Positions 44,337-55,159 of a stretch of 64,000 nucleotides of DNA are shown here, piece after piece. The stretch is from Zygaena filipendulae (Eukaryota > Arthropoda > Insecta > Lepidoptera > Zygaenidae): positions 8,191,501 to 8,255,500 of the forward strand of contig OU015661.1 of the NCBI GenBank assembly GCA_907165275.2, given 5' to 3'. The position numbers and the translations under genes are program-made. The notes beneath the pieces were generated by a model. It did not search any database. It saw only the letters and a list, made by a program, of their open reading frames with translations, and was not told the DNA's origin. Positions within the stretch are counted from its first letter, which is position 1. Each line of letters begins with the position of its first letter.

Positions 44337-44384
44337 GATCATTAAAGTCCACTCTGAGTGCGGCCGTTAATTATCTTGCACTTG

Positions 44385-44446
44385 TCAGTGTTACCAAAGT
44401 TCCTGTAGGCTCGATTCGTAGTGAACACTTTGTTTAAATTTCAACG
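44385..44446 (+). promoter_or_regulatory. Possible core promoter and non-coding first exon
   Basis: TCAGTG at 44385-44390 matches the arthropod initiator (A at 44387 as +1). ATTCG at +28 to +32 matches four of five positions of a DPE. The segment ends AACG/GTAAGTATT, a strong donor, at 44446/44447. A T-rich run ending TTTCTAG follows only 36 bases on, too close to be its partner acceptor. No coding exon can be linked. Confidence 0.25.
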
Positions 44447-45144
44447 GTAAGTATTTAATATTCAGCAATTTTTTTTTTCTAGGGATATTATCCACGGAGT
44501 TGTGTCAAAAATAACTAATTGATTATTGTCTTACAATACAATACGAAGATCGTTTCCGAAGATGCATTCCAATTCATTTGCAAATTCATTTGTATAGCTG
44601 CAGGCCTTCTCATTAGGCTTACATTGAGTTCGCTGCAGTATATGATAATGTTAGTATTGATTTATGCGATGACATTTGCATTAAAAACACGAACTGAGAC
44701 GCACTTTATATATTAATATGCGTGAGTGGGACGATTCTCGCAATAAATACGCATGAAATATTTCCAGACTAGAATGGTTACATGCAAATAGTAGGTACAT
44801 AAATATGAGCTTAGAGGTTAATCGTCAAAATTGTAAGATTTTAAAATTTGTATTTTCTGTAATATTTAAAATGCACTCGGAAACAAAAACAAAAAATACT
44901 AATGCAAAAGTGACAATTAATGCATATAAGTACAACATAAAAAGAAAGACTTTGCCATAAATGACCCCATCGGTCAAGTCGTTCGAAAGTTCACTAACAG
45001 ACGCACGGCGCGGTGCACCACCGATTATTATAATATATTAATAAAACAAAAATTGTGTAGTGTAATCATTAATGTACAAATAAAATGTGTAATGTAATGC
45101 TATAATACCAAAAATATAATCATGTTTTAATTTTGCATTATTTT
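44447..45144. other. Unique AT-rich DNA
   Basis: A strong acceptor-like run ends at about 44482 (T10 then CTAG), but the frames after it close within 15 codons. A 65-codon hydrophobic frame at 44519-44716 is AT-driven. No gene called. Confidence 0.35.
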
Positions 45145-45387
45145 AAATGGACGCAGATAAGCAATAACATGTTAACCCACAAATTTAAGTTATTGATTCA
45201 AAACGATTTATTGAGAGTTAGGGAACATTTTTTTATTGTGTGTTTACCTTATTACATTGCTTAAATATGTAACTAAATATTTAACATAAAAAATGTTGAC
45301 ACAAAATGGCGCTAAACTTTTAAAACACGATTTACTCAAAATTTCTCCAGTGTGGGTTAACACACTATTGCTTATCTATGTCCAAAT
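45145..45387 (+). mobile_element. MITE with 4-bp TSD, copy 4
   Basis: Element 45149-45383 (235 bp) flanked by AAAT on both sides. Ends GGACGCAGATAAGCAATAAC and TATTGCTTATCTATGTCC; internal ATGTTGACACAAAATGGCGC as in the family. Confidence 0.8.
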
Positions 45388-46419
45388 AAACTATAGGTAT
45401 AGGGCATCGCGGTTCACACCGTGTATAGGTACACCTTTATATGACTGTGTGCAGTATGACGATGACGGTACGCCTACACTACAGTAATGGTGCGATTAAA
45501 ATTGTTTACCTTGTAAATGAAAACGCCATGACGCGACTAACTACACTAAATACCGGACCGGACACGGGTGTGGTTGCATCAAATATTTTTAGTTAATAAA
45601 TTGAAAAATTTAATTAAAATTTCGCAGTCGACGAAGCCATCCAATCAAATTCTATCGTCGAGTTGATATTATTTACACAAATATTATGACATTTCTTGAA
45701 ATAGTTTTTCCTTTAATATTAATAATTTTACTGGTTTCATAATAAATCTACAGAAAATTGTAGGTACTTACCTGCCTTACACAACCGTAAAATTAAGTTG
45801 AATGCTACAGTCCAATTAGATACAGCAAAGGTATTACAATTTCTATAGCTCAAACACTATTAAAATATCCGAGAAATTATCGTTCCAACTCTAGTATCTA
45901 TCATATTACATGTGGTATAACTAAGCATCAGTTTTACACTGACAACCCAGGTTACCCTTTGCGGATTAATAAAAAATATGTAAAGTACAATTTGCTAATT
46001 AAGTGTACTAAAAATTAACCTAAAATGTTAGGGGCGGTGTCTGTTAGATAGATAACGATTGTTTTTGCTATTGTAATGTGCTTTTATTAACCGTAGTGTA
46101 TAGTATCTTATTTATTTATTAACAGCTGTATTACCTTTCATGGTTACATGTATATTTTAGTATTAAGTAAGTACAAAAATTTAAAAGAATAATAATTTAT
46201 AGTTACCGCTTTTAGCGGTAAAGCCTCCCATTTCTTACCATTCTTTCTGTTCAATAGCAGTTCTACTCCACAATTTCAATGCTGTTTTAGGTAGGTATAT
46301 TAATTTTAAATACAAAGAGGAAAAGTTTGTTGCTAGAGGGTATTGTATGGAACTATACTGGATCATTTGTAAAAAATCTTTATCCGATAGAAAGCTACAG
46401 GATTTATTTATTTATTTAT
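45388..46419. other. Unique AT-rich DNA
   Basis: No gene or repeat recognised over 1 kb. Confidence 0.4.
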
Positions 46420-46434
46420 TCTTCATTGCACATA

Positions 46435-46605
46435 GGATACTTTTTATCCTGAAACAGAGTTTAGAGTTTCCGAGGGAATTTCGATATTCACCGAATAGAA
46501 CTGCGGGATCCAGCCGTTTCATTTCTGAACTTTTTATGCCGATAAAAAGAGTTTTCCAGCAAATTCAGAAATCAACGCAGGCGAAACCGCGAGGCAAACA
46601 ACTGC
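46435..46605 (+). mobile_element. Decayed Helitron 3' part
   Basis: GGATACTTTTTATCCTGAAA, TTTCCGAGGGAATTTCGATA and CAACGCAGGCGAAACCGCGA follow the order of the TTTTTATCCCGGAATTCC / CGCGGGTGAAACCGCG end. CTAG is lost. Confidence 0.45.
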
Positions 46606-46619
46606 ACACAATTATAAAC

Positions 46620-47623
46620 TTCATTTAGGTAACATAACATCATTAAGCCTATCGCGTGTATGATTAGCTTTGTTTACATCCGTCTATACTTTGAATTCAT
46701 TAATGAATCCTTTTTAATTACCAAACCATTTGTGACCATGTAACCTATCCCTACTTTTTAAAAGCAAACATGTTTTTCAAAACAGAGGACAATAGAATGT
46801 AATTATAAAATTAGATGATTTATGCATTTTAAACTGATTTTGTTTTTTAAGATTATACCATTAGGTACCTATACCTTATTCATATATAAATAAATTACTA
46901 TACAATTGATACATGTACTTATTGAATCACTAAAAAAGTTGCATTTAAAGGCGACCTCATTGCCGGGAGTAATCTTTTCAATGGAATCTTGGTTTACGTA
47001 CATATGTATTCACAAAATTTCTAAAAAAATCGGCAAATCATCGCAAATTCTAACAAAATATTTTAAAAACTCGTGGCTTGAACTTACACCGTTTACTACT
47101 CGCATACCAAACTACATATTATACCAAATCATACTACAATTTACAAGTAAACTTACGAATTTTTTTCGTATTCAAACGCAACACTTAATTTGTAACGTAC
47201 CTAGTTGTTTATTTTTTTTCCAATACGACTTCTGCTCAAAGAATTTTTTCTTTAAAAATTTGCTATTTATCTTTGTCTATGGTAGTGGATAAACTAAGTA
47301 GGTATATAAGAGATAAATTCTCAAATCTTTGCGTCGACACTCACATAAAAATAAATAGGTAGGAGTTGTTACACAAGCCTTAACTAAAGTATTATTTCGG
47401 TAGAAAATACTTAACTTGGAAACGGGGACCTTCGTTAATCAGCCCATTATCATTCGTGGTGGTTTTCTGCTTATGTTTCCCCTTACATTTTCGTGTTGAA
47501 CGGGAAATAAGAGCTTTGCCCTTCGACAGAAGTGTTCCGTTACAGCTAGCAACACAACCGTTGTTAGTGAAGATAACCTTAATCAAGATGTTCATAAATT
47601 TCTTTCTTTTTATTTGTTCCCAG
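46620..47623. other. AT-rich DNA upstream of a possible exon
   Basis: A 128-codon plus-strand frame at 46906-47292 is hydrophobic and Phe/Ile/Asn-rich, as AT-driven frames are; I do not call it a gene. A more balanced stretch lies at 47400-47580. Confidence 0.3.
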
Positions 47624-47710
47624 CCTGAAAGCGGAGGCGATAAGTACAAGAAAGCTTTTATAAAGGACACTAGACAGCAACTAATTGAAATGGACCATCG
47701 TATAAATTGA
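47624..47710 (+). CDS. Possible 3'-terminal exon of an unknown protein
   Basis: The best acceptor in the window, TTTCTTTCTTTTTATTTGTT then CCCAG, ends at 47623. It is followed by 28 balanced, strongly hydrophilic codons starting PESGGDKYKKAFIKD and ending LIEMDHRIN, then TGA. The other two frames close within 13 codons, so the phase would be 0. An AATAAA lies at 47966-47971. The peptide is too short for family recognition; no upstream exon found. Confidence 0.35.
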   Translation, partial: PESGGDKYKKAFIKDTRQQLIEMDHRIN

Positions 47711-48124
47711 AATTTTAAAAGGTTTGTCGGTTATGCTCGTGAGTTATATCACGGTGTATATTAGTAGGTATATGCCTATACCTAAATTTTAAGCCGATAA
47801 CAAGATAGTGTTTACTAGTATAGTATTGTATTATCTGTGGTATTACTGAGCTCTCAAAGCTACAAAATCTTGCTATATTTATACAGAATCAGTTAATACT
47901 ATACCTAAGCTCATGAGAACGTATTGTACAAGCCCGCTCCAACTTGTGCCAAGATAAGGCTTCAGAATAAATGTGTTCTATCTAGTATAGAGCCTCGATG
48001 TAATTAATCAATGCACAGTCGATTTTCACAAATATTCAAAACATTTGATGAGTGTTAGTATGTGATACTGTATCTATAACAAAGTATTTACCTACTTAGT
48101 GTGTTTACTAACGGTGTGTTCCTG
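47711..48124. other. Possible 3' UTR or intergenic DNA
   Basis: AT-rich, with AATAAA at 47966. No other feature. Confidence 0.3.
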
Positions 48125-48275
48125 CAGCCCCACTTGAAAGCTAGTTCCCATCCCCATTCCAGGTCGGCAACGCACCTGCATGCCTTCTGGTGTTGCAGAT
48201 GTCTATGGTCGGCGGTAATCACCTACCTGATGGTTTAGGTACCACTTGCCCGTTTGCCCCCTATGACATAAAAAA
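48125..48275 (-). repeat. Dispersed repeat, longer copy of the 9350 family
   Basis: CCCACTTGAAAGCTAGTTC, AGGTCGGCAACGCACCTGCA, GGTGTTGCAGATGTCTATGG, TCGGCGGTAATCACCTACC and CCCGTTTGCCCCCTATGACA. On the minus strand it begins TTATGTCATAGGGGGCAAAC. Probably a retroelement-derived repeat; class uncertain. Confidence 0.6.
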
Positions 48276-48366
48276 AAGTTTTATTATTATCGGTTGGCTG
48301 GTACCTATAATACAAGTTGTTTCGTTTGCGTGCGTAGCTACGCACTAACGTACGAAAAGTTTGTTA

Positions 48367-48563
48367 TCCTTACTAATTTATAAATGCGAAAGTGATTTTC
48401 TTTATTTGTTTGTTACGCTTTCACGCCTTAACGGCTCAACCGATCATCATGAAATTGTGCATGCACTTTATACGGTACGGTACAGAGAAGGACATAGGGT
48501 ACTTTTTTATCGCGGGATTCCCGCGGGAACTCCGACTGCGGTGACACCGCGGGGAACAGCTAG
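48367..48563 (+). mobile_element. Complete non-autonomous Helitron (197 bp)
   Basis: TCCTTACTAATTTATAAATG at the 5' end and a 3' end GACACCGCGGGGAACAG then CTAG; host A at 48366 and T at 48564. Blocks: GTTACGCTTTCACGCCTTAA, GGCTCAACCGATCATCATG, GGTACAGAGAAGGACATAGG and CCCGCGGGAACTCCG. The hairpin loop side is shortened (TGCGGTGACACCGC). Confidence 0.8.
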
Positions 48564-48599
48564 TTGTAAATATATAAGTTAATTAAATGACCCAGATAC

Positions 48600-48690
48600 A
48601 GTACAGGATAAATAGTTTATCCCACGGGTGATCGAACCCAAGACACCTGGCGTACCTTATAGTCACTAACAAGTTCAATGGTCATGTCAT
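48600..48690 (-). mobile_element. tRNA-like SINE fragment
   Basis: On the minus strand: TACGCCAGGTGTCTTGGG then a B box GGTTCGATCACCC. The head corresponds to the element at 32725. Confidence 0.45.
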
Positions 48691-50865
48691 TAAGTGCTTA
48701 GGTACCCTATTTATGATTTTTGAATGAAATAATTCAAGTAGGTAATAAAGATAAAAAAATCTGCAGCAATACGTATCGCAGTAACAAGAAGAGCGCATTT
48801 GCCCATGTCAAGATATTTAAATGAGATCGTAGATGTATGATATATTTTATTGTTGTGTATTTTTTATTATTTTGCTTGGACGGCTGCCCGCTGGACGTCT
48901 GCCTTTGCAGCGAATTTTCTTGTCTTTCACACTAAATCACAGAAGTCTGGCCGTATAGTCTGGTATATTTTTGTTCTAACTGCAAAAAGAACCATGAGCA
49001 ATATAATTAATGAAATAGTGACTTTTTCTACCAAAAGTAGATAAAAAATCGATTATAGGTATCACATATAATATGGATTCTTAATAGTGGACCAAACCGC
49101 GCGCGGGAACGAAGTTGTTTACTTCACTCATGTAGCTATTGTGTTTTTTAATCCTTCGGTAGAAACACACACATAGAGCTGGTGTAATAGTAGTAGCTCT
49201 GATATGCGGTGTATAATATAGTTCCTGATGTGAACTAAAGTATGAAACGACATAGTTCTTTGCTATATGAAGAGAAATTAACAGCTTCGTTTTGCTTCGT
49301 TCTCGGTGTGGTCTGCCCTTTAATCAAAATTGAATAGGAAAAAAGGAAAATATAAAATCAGTTCATTACTGGAGTAAAAAATGAAGGTAGATACTTATTC
49401 GTATACACTTAGGATTCCCCGCAGCACAGATAATAATACTATACATAGTACCCGCCGGAATAGCATACTATCCCATAGGTAGGTAGGTACTCTTTTTTCT
49501 TTGATGAACCTATAATTACTAGTAAAATACAAAGCACATAAATATAATATTTATATGTAGGTATATTGTGAGTAAAATATATTTTTTATAAAATAGCATC
49601 AGACATGAGACAGTCCAACAGACAATCAAAAAGGTGTCGACATTAGATCTGAGATAATATCAAACTTTACTACTCAAGCGGTTGGTATAAAAAAAACATA
49701 CCTAATCAAACAACTCAATTTTATTCACATTTTCATATGAATTTGTTATTGATAACAAATCATGTCGTTAAATCCCTACGCTTGCATGCATACAAAATAA
49801 TGCAAAAATAGACACGTATTACCGATAAAAAGCTTTATGCTAATGGGGTAAGCTTAGAAGGATTAAAATAATATCAACGAGCAGTTCATTTATACAAATA
49901 AAAATTTAGTCGAAAAAGGGTTGTATAATATTATGTAAGTACATAGAAAATTATTCTGAAGCCCTATTCTAAACGCGGTAAATCAGGCAAATAAACTTAA
50001 TTTATGGATTAATAATAACACAACAAAAAAATGGCTAGCTGGTGCCTGACCACAATTCATTTGATGCCAGAGATGTGTATATAATAAAAATTAGTCAATT
50101 TAATCTCTTGATCGATACAAATAAAGAATAATAATAAAATGTCGAGTATTGAATAAATTACTTTTTATTATCTTTTTATCTTAATTTTTATTTTAAAGGT
50201 CTAAAAGTAGCATATTATATAGTTCAGGTTTCTTTTGTACTAGATGGTAAAGTGATCTACTTTATGTGATATTTTAATTTCAGTTCTCGTAACTAGAGCC
50301 CTAGCTCTAGTTACTCTAAATTTACTCATTGTTAATAATTTTTTGGTGATTTATTAAAACATATTACGTAGACCTCTTAAGATTAGTTAATTTAACTAAA
50401 GAATAAAATATATATATACTTTAGTTAAATTATATACATATATCTACTGTTTATGATACTGTTTTCCTTTTCCGCGCACTGCGTCTTTCCTGTTAGGTTG
50501 ATATATACAATAACGCATGTGATAATAACGATTTATATCGATGAGTCAAAAATGATACGTTGTAATACAGTCTGCTAAATCCAGCATTTGATGTATGCGA
50601 ATGGTTAAAGTTACTCAATCGCCATGTTATATGGACTGTAACCGTTTAACTGCCGAGTCCCAAACTTATGTAAAAGTGCGCGTTTATTTGGATATTAACG
50701 TTAAAACTTTACCAATGGTTCAACTTTACTATGTGCATTATATTGCTTATATTATGAAAATCGCTTTTCTAAAGTACCTACAAACTCTGAATTTCATTGA
50801 TTGCTCTTCATTAATTTATTAGATCGAGGATCAAATTAGTTTCATTTCCGAGTTTTGTACCGTTT
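48691..50865. other. Unique AT-rich DNA with two small hairpins
   Basis: A 10-bp inverted repeat GTAACTAGAG / CTCTAGTTAC with 6-base loop lies at 50289-50314. A 13-bp one, AATTTAACTAAAG / CTTTAGTTAAATT, spans about 50389-50430. No gene recognised; frames are AT-driven. Confidence 0.4.
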
Positions 50866-50867
50866 TT

Positions 50868-50930
50868 TAACCGACTTCCAAAAAGGAGGAGGTTCTATGT
50901 TCGATTGTATGTATGTTTTCGCTTCAATTA
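50868..50930 (+). repeat. AACCGACTTCCAAAAAGGAGG repeat fragment
   Basis: ACCGACTTCCAAAAAGGAGG then AGGTTCTATGTTCG is a short dispersed insect repeat motif; a diverged version is at 25361. The fold-back family at 41070 and 53000 has a similar outer sequence. Confidence 0.45.
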
Positions 50931-51865
50931 TGGGGAAATTAAGTAGTGATATTGAAAAAAACCAAAATTTCTAACAAATATGCGGACTGATGGAAATCGG
51001 TATGTGGGTTATCTTGCATTTCAGAGTTTTTTAATTATGAATTATTCTCTGTGGTGAATATAGTACCATACTGATGAAACTGTATAGTCTAAATTAAAAA
51101 GAGATTCAACGTTATCGATTTAGAAATGTAAAACTCATCACTACTAATATTATAAATACAATTTTTTTTTCTTCAACTTTTATAATGAAGCAGTTGAGCA
51201 ACAGATTAACGTTTTTCAATATATATAGACAATCTCTGGAACTATTGAACTAATTTTAAAATTTTTATTCACTGATAGGATGCGACCAGTTTCATACAAA
51301 CTTTATTATCTATCTATTAAAGTTGTCAGCTATCTCACAAAAAATCATAATAAGTTTGTATGTCGCTGAAACTTGACAGAGCATAAGACGCGATTCAGAC
51401 AGGTTTTCTTTTAGATATTTCATAAGTTATAGTCCAACCATGACCGCGGTCTCCACACATAATATTTCTCAGCGAGTGCGTCATACATCAGCCTTCAGAC
51501 AGCGGCACTTGGTGTAATGGGAGCTACCATTATAAATTTCGTACTAAGAGCATGTCAGCGGGGACTCACAGAGACTTCCCATTGATCAGTTCACTTCACT
51601 TATAACCTAAGATAATTGAAAAGAAATGTGTTTAGATCGAGTTAAATCTTCATATAGATACGCCCGCGTGAATTTCGAAACTCCCTCAGGAACTCTAAAA
51701 CCTATCCAATGTCAGTTAAAGATACTGTAGCTTCCTATCTGTGATAAGAAGTTTTTAAGTTTATCCATTACAAACAAATTACATTGTTTTAAATACCAAA
51801 ACTTTTCTCTTTATAAATAATATTGATTGTAATATACAAATACATACAGGCTGTTGTGAACCAGT
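50931..51865. other. Mostly unique DNA
   Basis: A decayed Helitron module (CCGCGTGAATTTCGAAACTC) is at about 51664. No gene recognised. Confidence 0.35.
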
Positions 51866-51986
51866 GCCCCGCCAAGACGAGCCAAGCGAAGCGGAAGCAC
51901 TATCTATCTTTTCTCGAAGCGCTTCTTTTTTTTTAACCTTTATAACTAGGGTTTGGATTATACCAGACAAACAAAATTCTCGGTAA
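51866..51986 (+). repeat. Dispersed repeat, copy 2 of the 9077 family
   Basis: GCCCCGCCAAGACGAGCCAA, GCGAAGCGGAAGCACTATC, TCTTTTCTCGAAGCGCTTC and GGATTATACCAGACAAAC, in the same order and orientation as 9077-9207. Confidence 0.65.
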
Positions 51987-52280
51987 ATATTGTCAATAGT
52001 GGACTTATCAAATTAGCTCTTATACTTCAGATTGTATTGATATCTAAAAAAACCCTGATTTCGTCACTGACTCACTGATGATCATCAAAATTCTTAGGGT
52101 ATTTCCGAATGTCCTACAAAGCTGAAATTTGGCATGTAAGCTAGTAATAGCACACAAACAACAAAAAAAATATAAATCTTGTAACTTTTATCCCCTAACC
52201 CTAAACTAGGGGGTGGAAGTTTGTATAAGATTTCCGCAATTTTTACTAACAAAAAGAAATGAAATCCCACAATCATAATT

Positions 52281-52491
52281 CTACAAGGTCTAACTTCTCA
52301 AACTCTACACCTTAGTTAGAATATGTGGTTTAGCCGTTTCGTTACTACAAGGACTATTGTACTAGATATAACAGAAAATTAATTAACAGTGGATAAATTT
52401 TTCCCCTTACTCATCATGTGAATGGAGCGAAATGGCCAAGCCACATTCTGACTAAGGTGTAGAGTTTGACAATTTAAGTTAGGCCTTGTAA
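52281..52491. repeat. Inverted-repeat element with ~61-bp arms
   Basis: Left arm 52281-52341 (CTACAAGGTCTAACTTCTCA to GTGGTTTAGCCGTTTCG) and right arm 52429-52491 (CGAAATGGCCAAGCCACATT to TTAGGCCTTGTAAAG) are imperfect complements around an 87-bp spacer. One arm also occurs at about 9430-9520. The upstream stretch 52040-52280 (TCACTGACTCACTGATGATC, CCTACAAAGCTGAAATTTGG) looks like part of the same dispersed repeat. Confidence 0.55.
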
Positions 52492-52991
52492 AGTTTAATT
52501 TACTCCTTATAACATCAGCTAATCAATCAGCAGTGAAAGTCTCGTCAAAATTAGTCTAACCGTTTCGGAGAATCACACGCGTGAATACATCAGTGTATGT
52601 GAGTATTGTTATGTTGATAAAGACACTTCAATTTTAATTATGTATCTGGATGTATGTATACATTATGTACCTATAGATGTAAAGATATACATAAAAATAT
52701 ATAGATGATGGTTGATTCTCTTTTTAATTGTATAAACTCGTTCCCTTAAGGGAACGTGCGGGAACTATAAGTGGCAGTACTAAATCGACAAAATAGATAT
52801 TTGTGGATATATTGGTACATCCAGAAAAGCCACAATGCATTAGGTATAACTTAGAATAATAACTTTCACTAAAAAAATAATTCTGTTTACTTGTTATAAA
52901 TGTCAATGTTAACTATTAATAGAGCCCGAGATTCGGACGGGCGACGCCAATCAACAGCACCTTCCTTGTGCTTTGCGATTAGTAACTTAGT

Positions 52992-53490
52992 AAGTAAAAA
53001 ATTAAACCGACTTCCATAAACACACAACTAAAAAGCTAAAAATAACTAAATATCGATTTAATCCAAAAGACAAAAATACACGTCAATTTGTTTGTGATAC
53101 CACTGATCGGTTTGAATTCGGTGCCAAGCCCGCTTGTGTCTGCCCACCTGGGTTGTTCTGCTCACGACGAGCTCGTGGCGGGAGTGGACTTAGCCCACCT
53201 ACCCACCTGCTCCATATTTGGCTTGTCACATATTACGTGTATTTTTGTCTTTTGGATTAAATCGGAATTGTTATTTTTAGCTTTTTCGTTTTGTGTTTTT
53301 GGAAGTCGATTTTAATTTTTTTGTTAAAATTTTGTTTATTTCTCGTGAGTTGGTATGTAATTTATCTAAGTTATAATAGCCTAATATCAACTGCTCATCA
53401 CCTTTTACAAAATATTTCTTTTCCCGATGCAGGGAAGTTAATTGCTCAGGAGTTCTCCTGGTACATCACCATCAGTTCCACTTCATTTAT
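52992..53490 (+). mobile_element. Fold-back element, copy 2
   Basis: Left arm about 53002-53084 (AAACCGACTTCCATAAACAC to AAAATACACGT) pairs with 53232-53315 (ACGTGTATTTTTGTCTTTTG to TTTTTGGAAGTCGATTT). The centre CACTGATCGGTTTGAATTCG, CGACGAGCTCGTGGCGGGAG matches the 41070 copy, as does the downstream AGGAGTTCTCCTGGTACATC. A third, partial relative lies at about 56905-57030. Confidence 0.65.
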
Positions 53491-53633
53491 ATAAAAGATA
53501 CGTAAAGTGTAATCAGGAAAAATCAGCGTTGTGTTAAAAATAAAAACCAATTAAATAATTGCAAGCTTATAATGGACTGCAACAAAAAATGTAATCTATA
53601 TAGGTATTCTCTGTGCTATTGAAAAATAACTAA

Positions 53634-53980
53634 TCTAAACATATAAATAAAATTTAAGTGTCTGTTTGTAATTCCAAATTAATAGCTTTCTGTTAGTAAC
53701 GTATAGCTTATGAAAGTATATAGGTACGTTACTAAAATAAAATAAAAAAACAATTTTTAAAATTGTTGTCCGTCTGTCTGTCCTTCAGTCTGTCTGTCTG
53801 TTTATTTCGGCTAATCTCTAAAACGGCTGGTACATAGCAGATAAAGCTGATGTGTATGTATGTATGTACCTAATAAAGCTGATGATGTAAGGAGTGACGT
53901 AGGCTACTTTTATTTTAGAAAAAAATAGTTCCTGCGGGAATTCCGAAACTCACGCGGGTGAAACCGCGGGGTACAGCTAG
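53634..53980 (+). mobile_element. Complete non-autonomous Helitron (347 bp)
   Basis: 5' TCTAAACATATAAATAAAAT, then TTAAGTGTCTGTTTGTAATT, CTGTCTGTCTGTTTATTTCG, CTAATCTCTAAAACGGCTGG; 3' ACTCACGCGGGTGAAACCGC, GGGGTACAG, CTAG. Host A at 53633 and T at 53981. This copy defines the subfamily truncated at 14152, 17849 and 41640. Confidence 0.8.
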
Positions 53981-54369
53981 TACTTAATAAAGTAAGTAGG
54001 TACTGTCTTGTTGGGAGATAACAAATGGATTTTCTATTATTATTATTAACGTTGCAACTACGAACGAAACTTTCTGAAAACGTCACGGGGCCAACTGTAA
54101 TTCCAGTGAACATGTCCAAAGTTCTATTACAGTGCGGTCTGGTGTCCATTATTCGAGGAACTAAGTTATAAGTGGTCGACGAGTCCGTCTACCCTTTGGG
54201 CCGAAGAGACTATGATTCAATTCACCTGGAAGTCAACTTTGACGGCAGTTGCCAAACGGTCCAATCGTATTGGGAACCAAAGAGCTATTGAAACGATGCT
54301 TGCACCGGTGAAATGCATTGAGTTGAAATCGATTTTGATATAAAAATTATAGTAAGTATAGGTATATTA

Positions 54370-54626
54370 TCCTACTAATATTATAAACGCGAAAGTTTGT
54401 AAGTATGGATTGATGGATGGATGGATGGATGTTTCTTACTCTTTCACGCAAAAACTACTGGATGGATTTAAATGAAATTTACAATAGTATATGTAGCTAT
54501 ATATAGCTTATATATAATAGCAATAATATAGCTTATACATCAGATTAACACATAGGGTACTTTTTATCCCGGAATTCCCGCGGGAACTTTGAAATTAACG
54601 CGGGTGAAACCGCGGGGCACAACTAG
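54370..54626 (+). mobile_element. Complete non-autonomous Helitron (257 bp)
   Basis: 5' TCCTACTAATATTATAAACG, a GATG tandem tract at about 54409-54431, TTTCACGCAAAAACTACTGG, then TTTTTATCCCGGAATTCCCG; 3' ACGCGGGTGAAACCGCG hairpin, GGGCACAA, CTAG. Host A at 54369 and T at 54627. Confidence 0.8.
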
Positions 54627-54810
54627 TTATGAATAAATAATAAATTAAACGCAACCAACCAAAGGACAACCTGTTCTACATTACTTACTATCTATCTACA
54701 TAGTAGGAGTGAATACATGGTAGGTGTACAACTATTATTTCTTCATGGCCACCAATTAATTATTCTTGCTATTAAAAAAGGTTTTTTTTAATATATCCGT
54801 ACACAAAACA

Positions 54811-55159
54811 TATTGTCCAAAAAGTGAACAGTTTTACGACACTTGGGTATAGCCTAACGTAAATATTATCCCATCAAAAACATAAATGTGAAAGGGGAAG
54901 TCAAGTTCAGTATTAAGTTTAAGCTTAGTTGTCGACTTCACCGACAAAAGAATTGATATCTAAATAGGTGTCAAGTTCTGTAGATAATCCTGAAATATAT
55001 TCAAAGGAGCATACAACTTGACTAGTTTTCACACACAAGTTATCTTACATTTGGCTAAAAAATATAGTATAAATATTTTTGATATTGACTTGTTTGATAT
55101 TGTTGTCCAAAAAGTGAACAGTTTTACGACACTTGGGTGTAGCCTAACGTAAATATTAT
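54811..55159. repeat. 59-bp direct repeats 290 bp apart
   Basis: 54811-54869 and 55101-55159 are nearly identical, sharing TTGTCCAAAAAGTGAACAGT, TTACGACACTTGGGT and AGCCTAACGTAAATATTAT. The intervening 230 bp shows no internal repetition or coding frame. They may be the edges of a duplicated segment or the ends of an unrecognised element. Confidence 0.65.

Noticed and set aside
44447..44482. Complete mini-intron between GTAAGTATT and the T-rich CTAG
   Set aside because: Only 36 bases long, below the workable size of insect introns, although each site alone looks good.
46906..47292. 128-codon plus-strand frame
   Set aside because: Phe/Ile/Asn/Lys-rich as expected from AT-rich DNA; no motif, no supported promoter or splice signal, no protein-like codon pattern.
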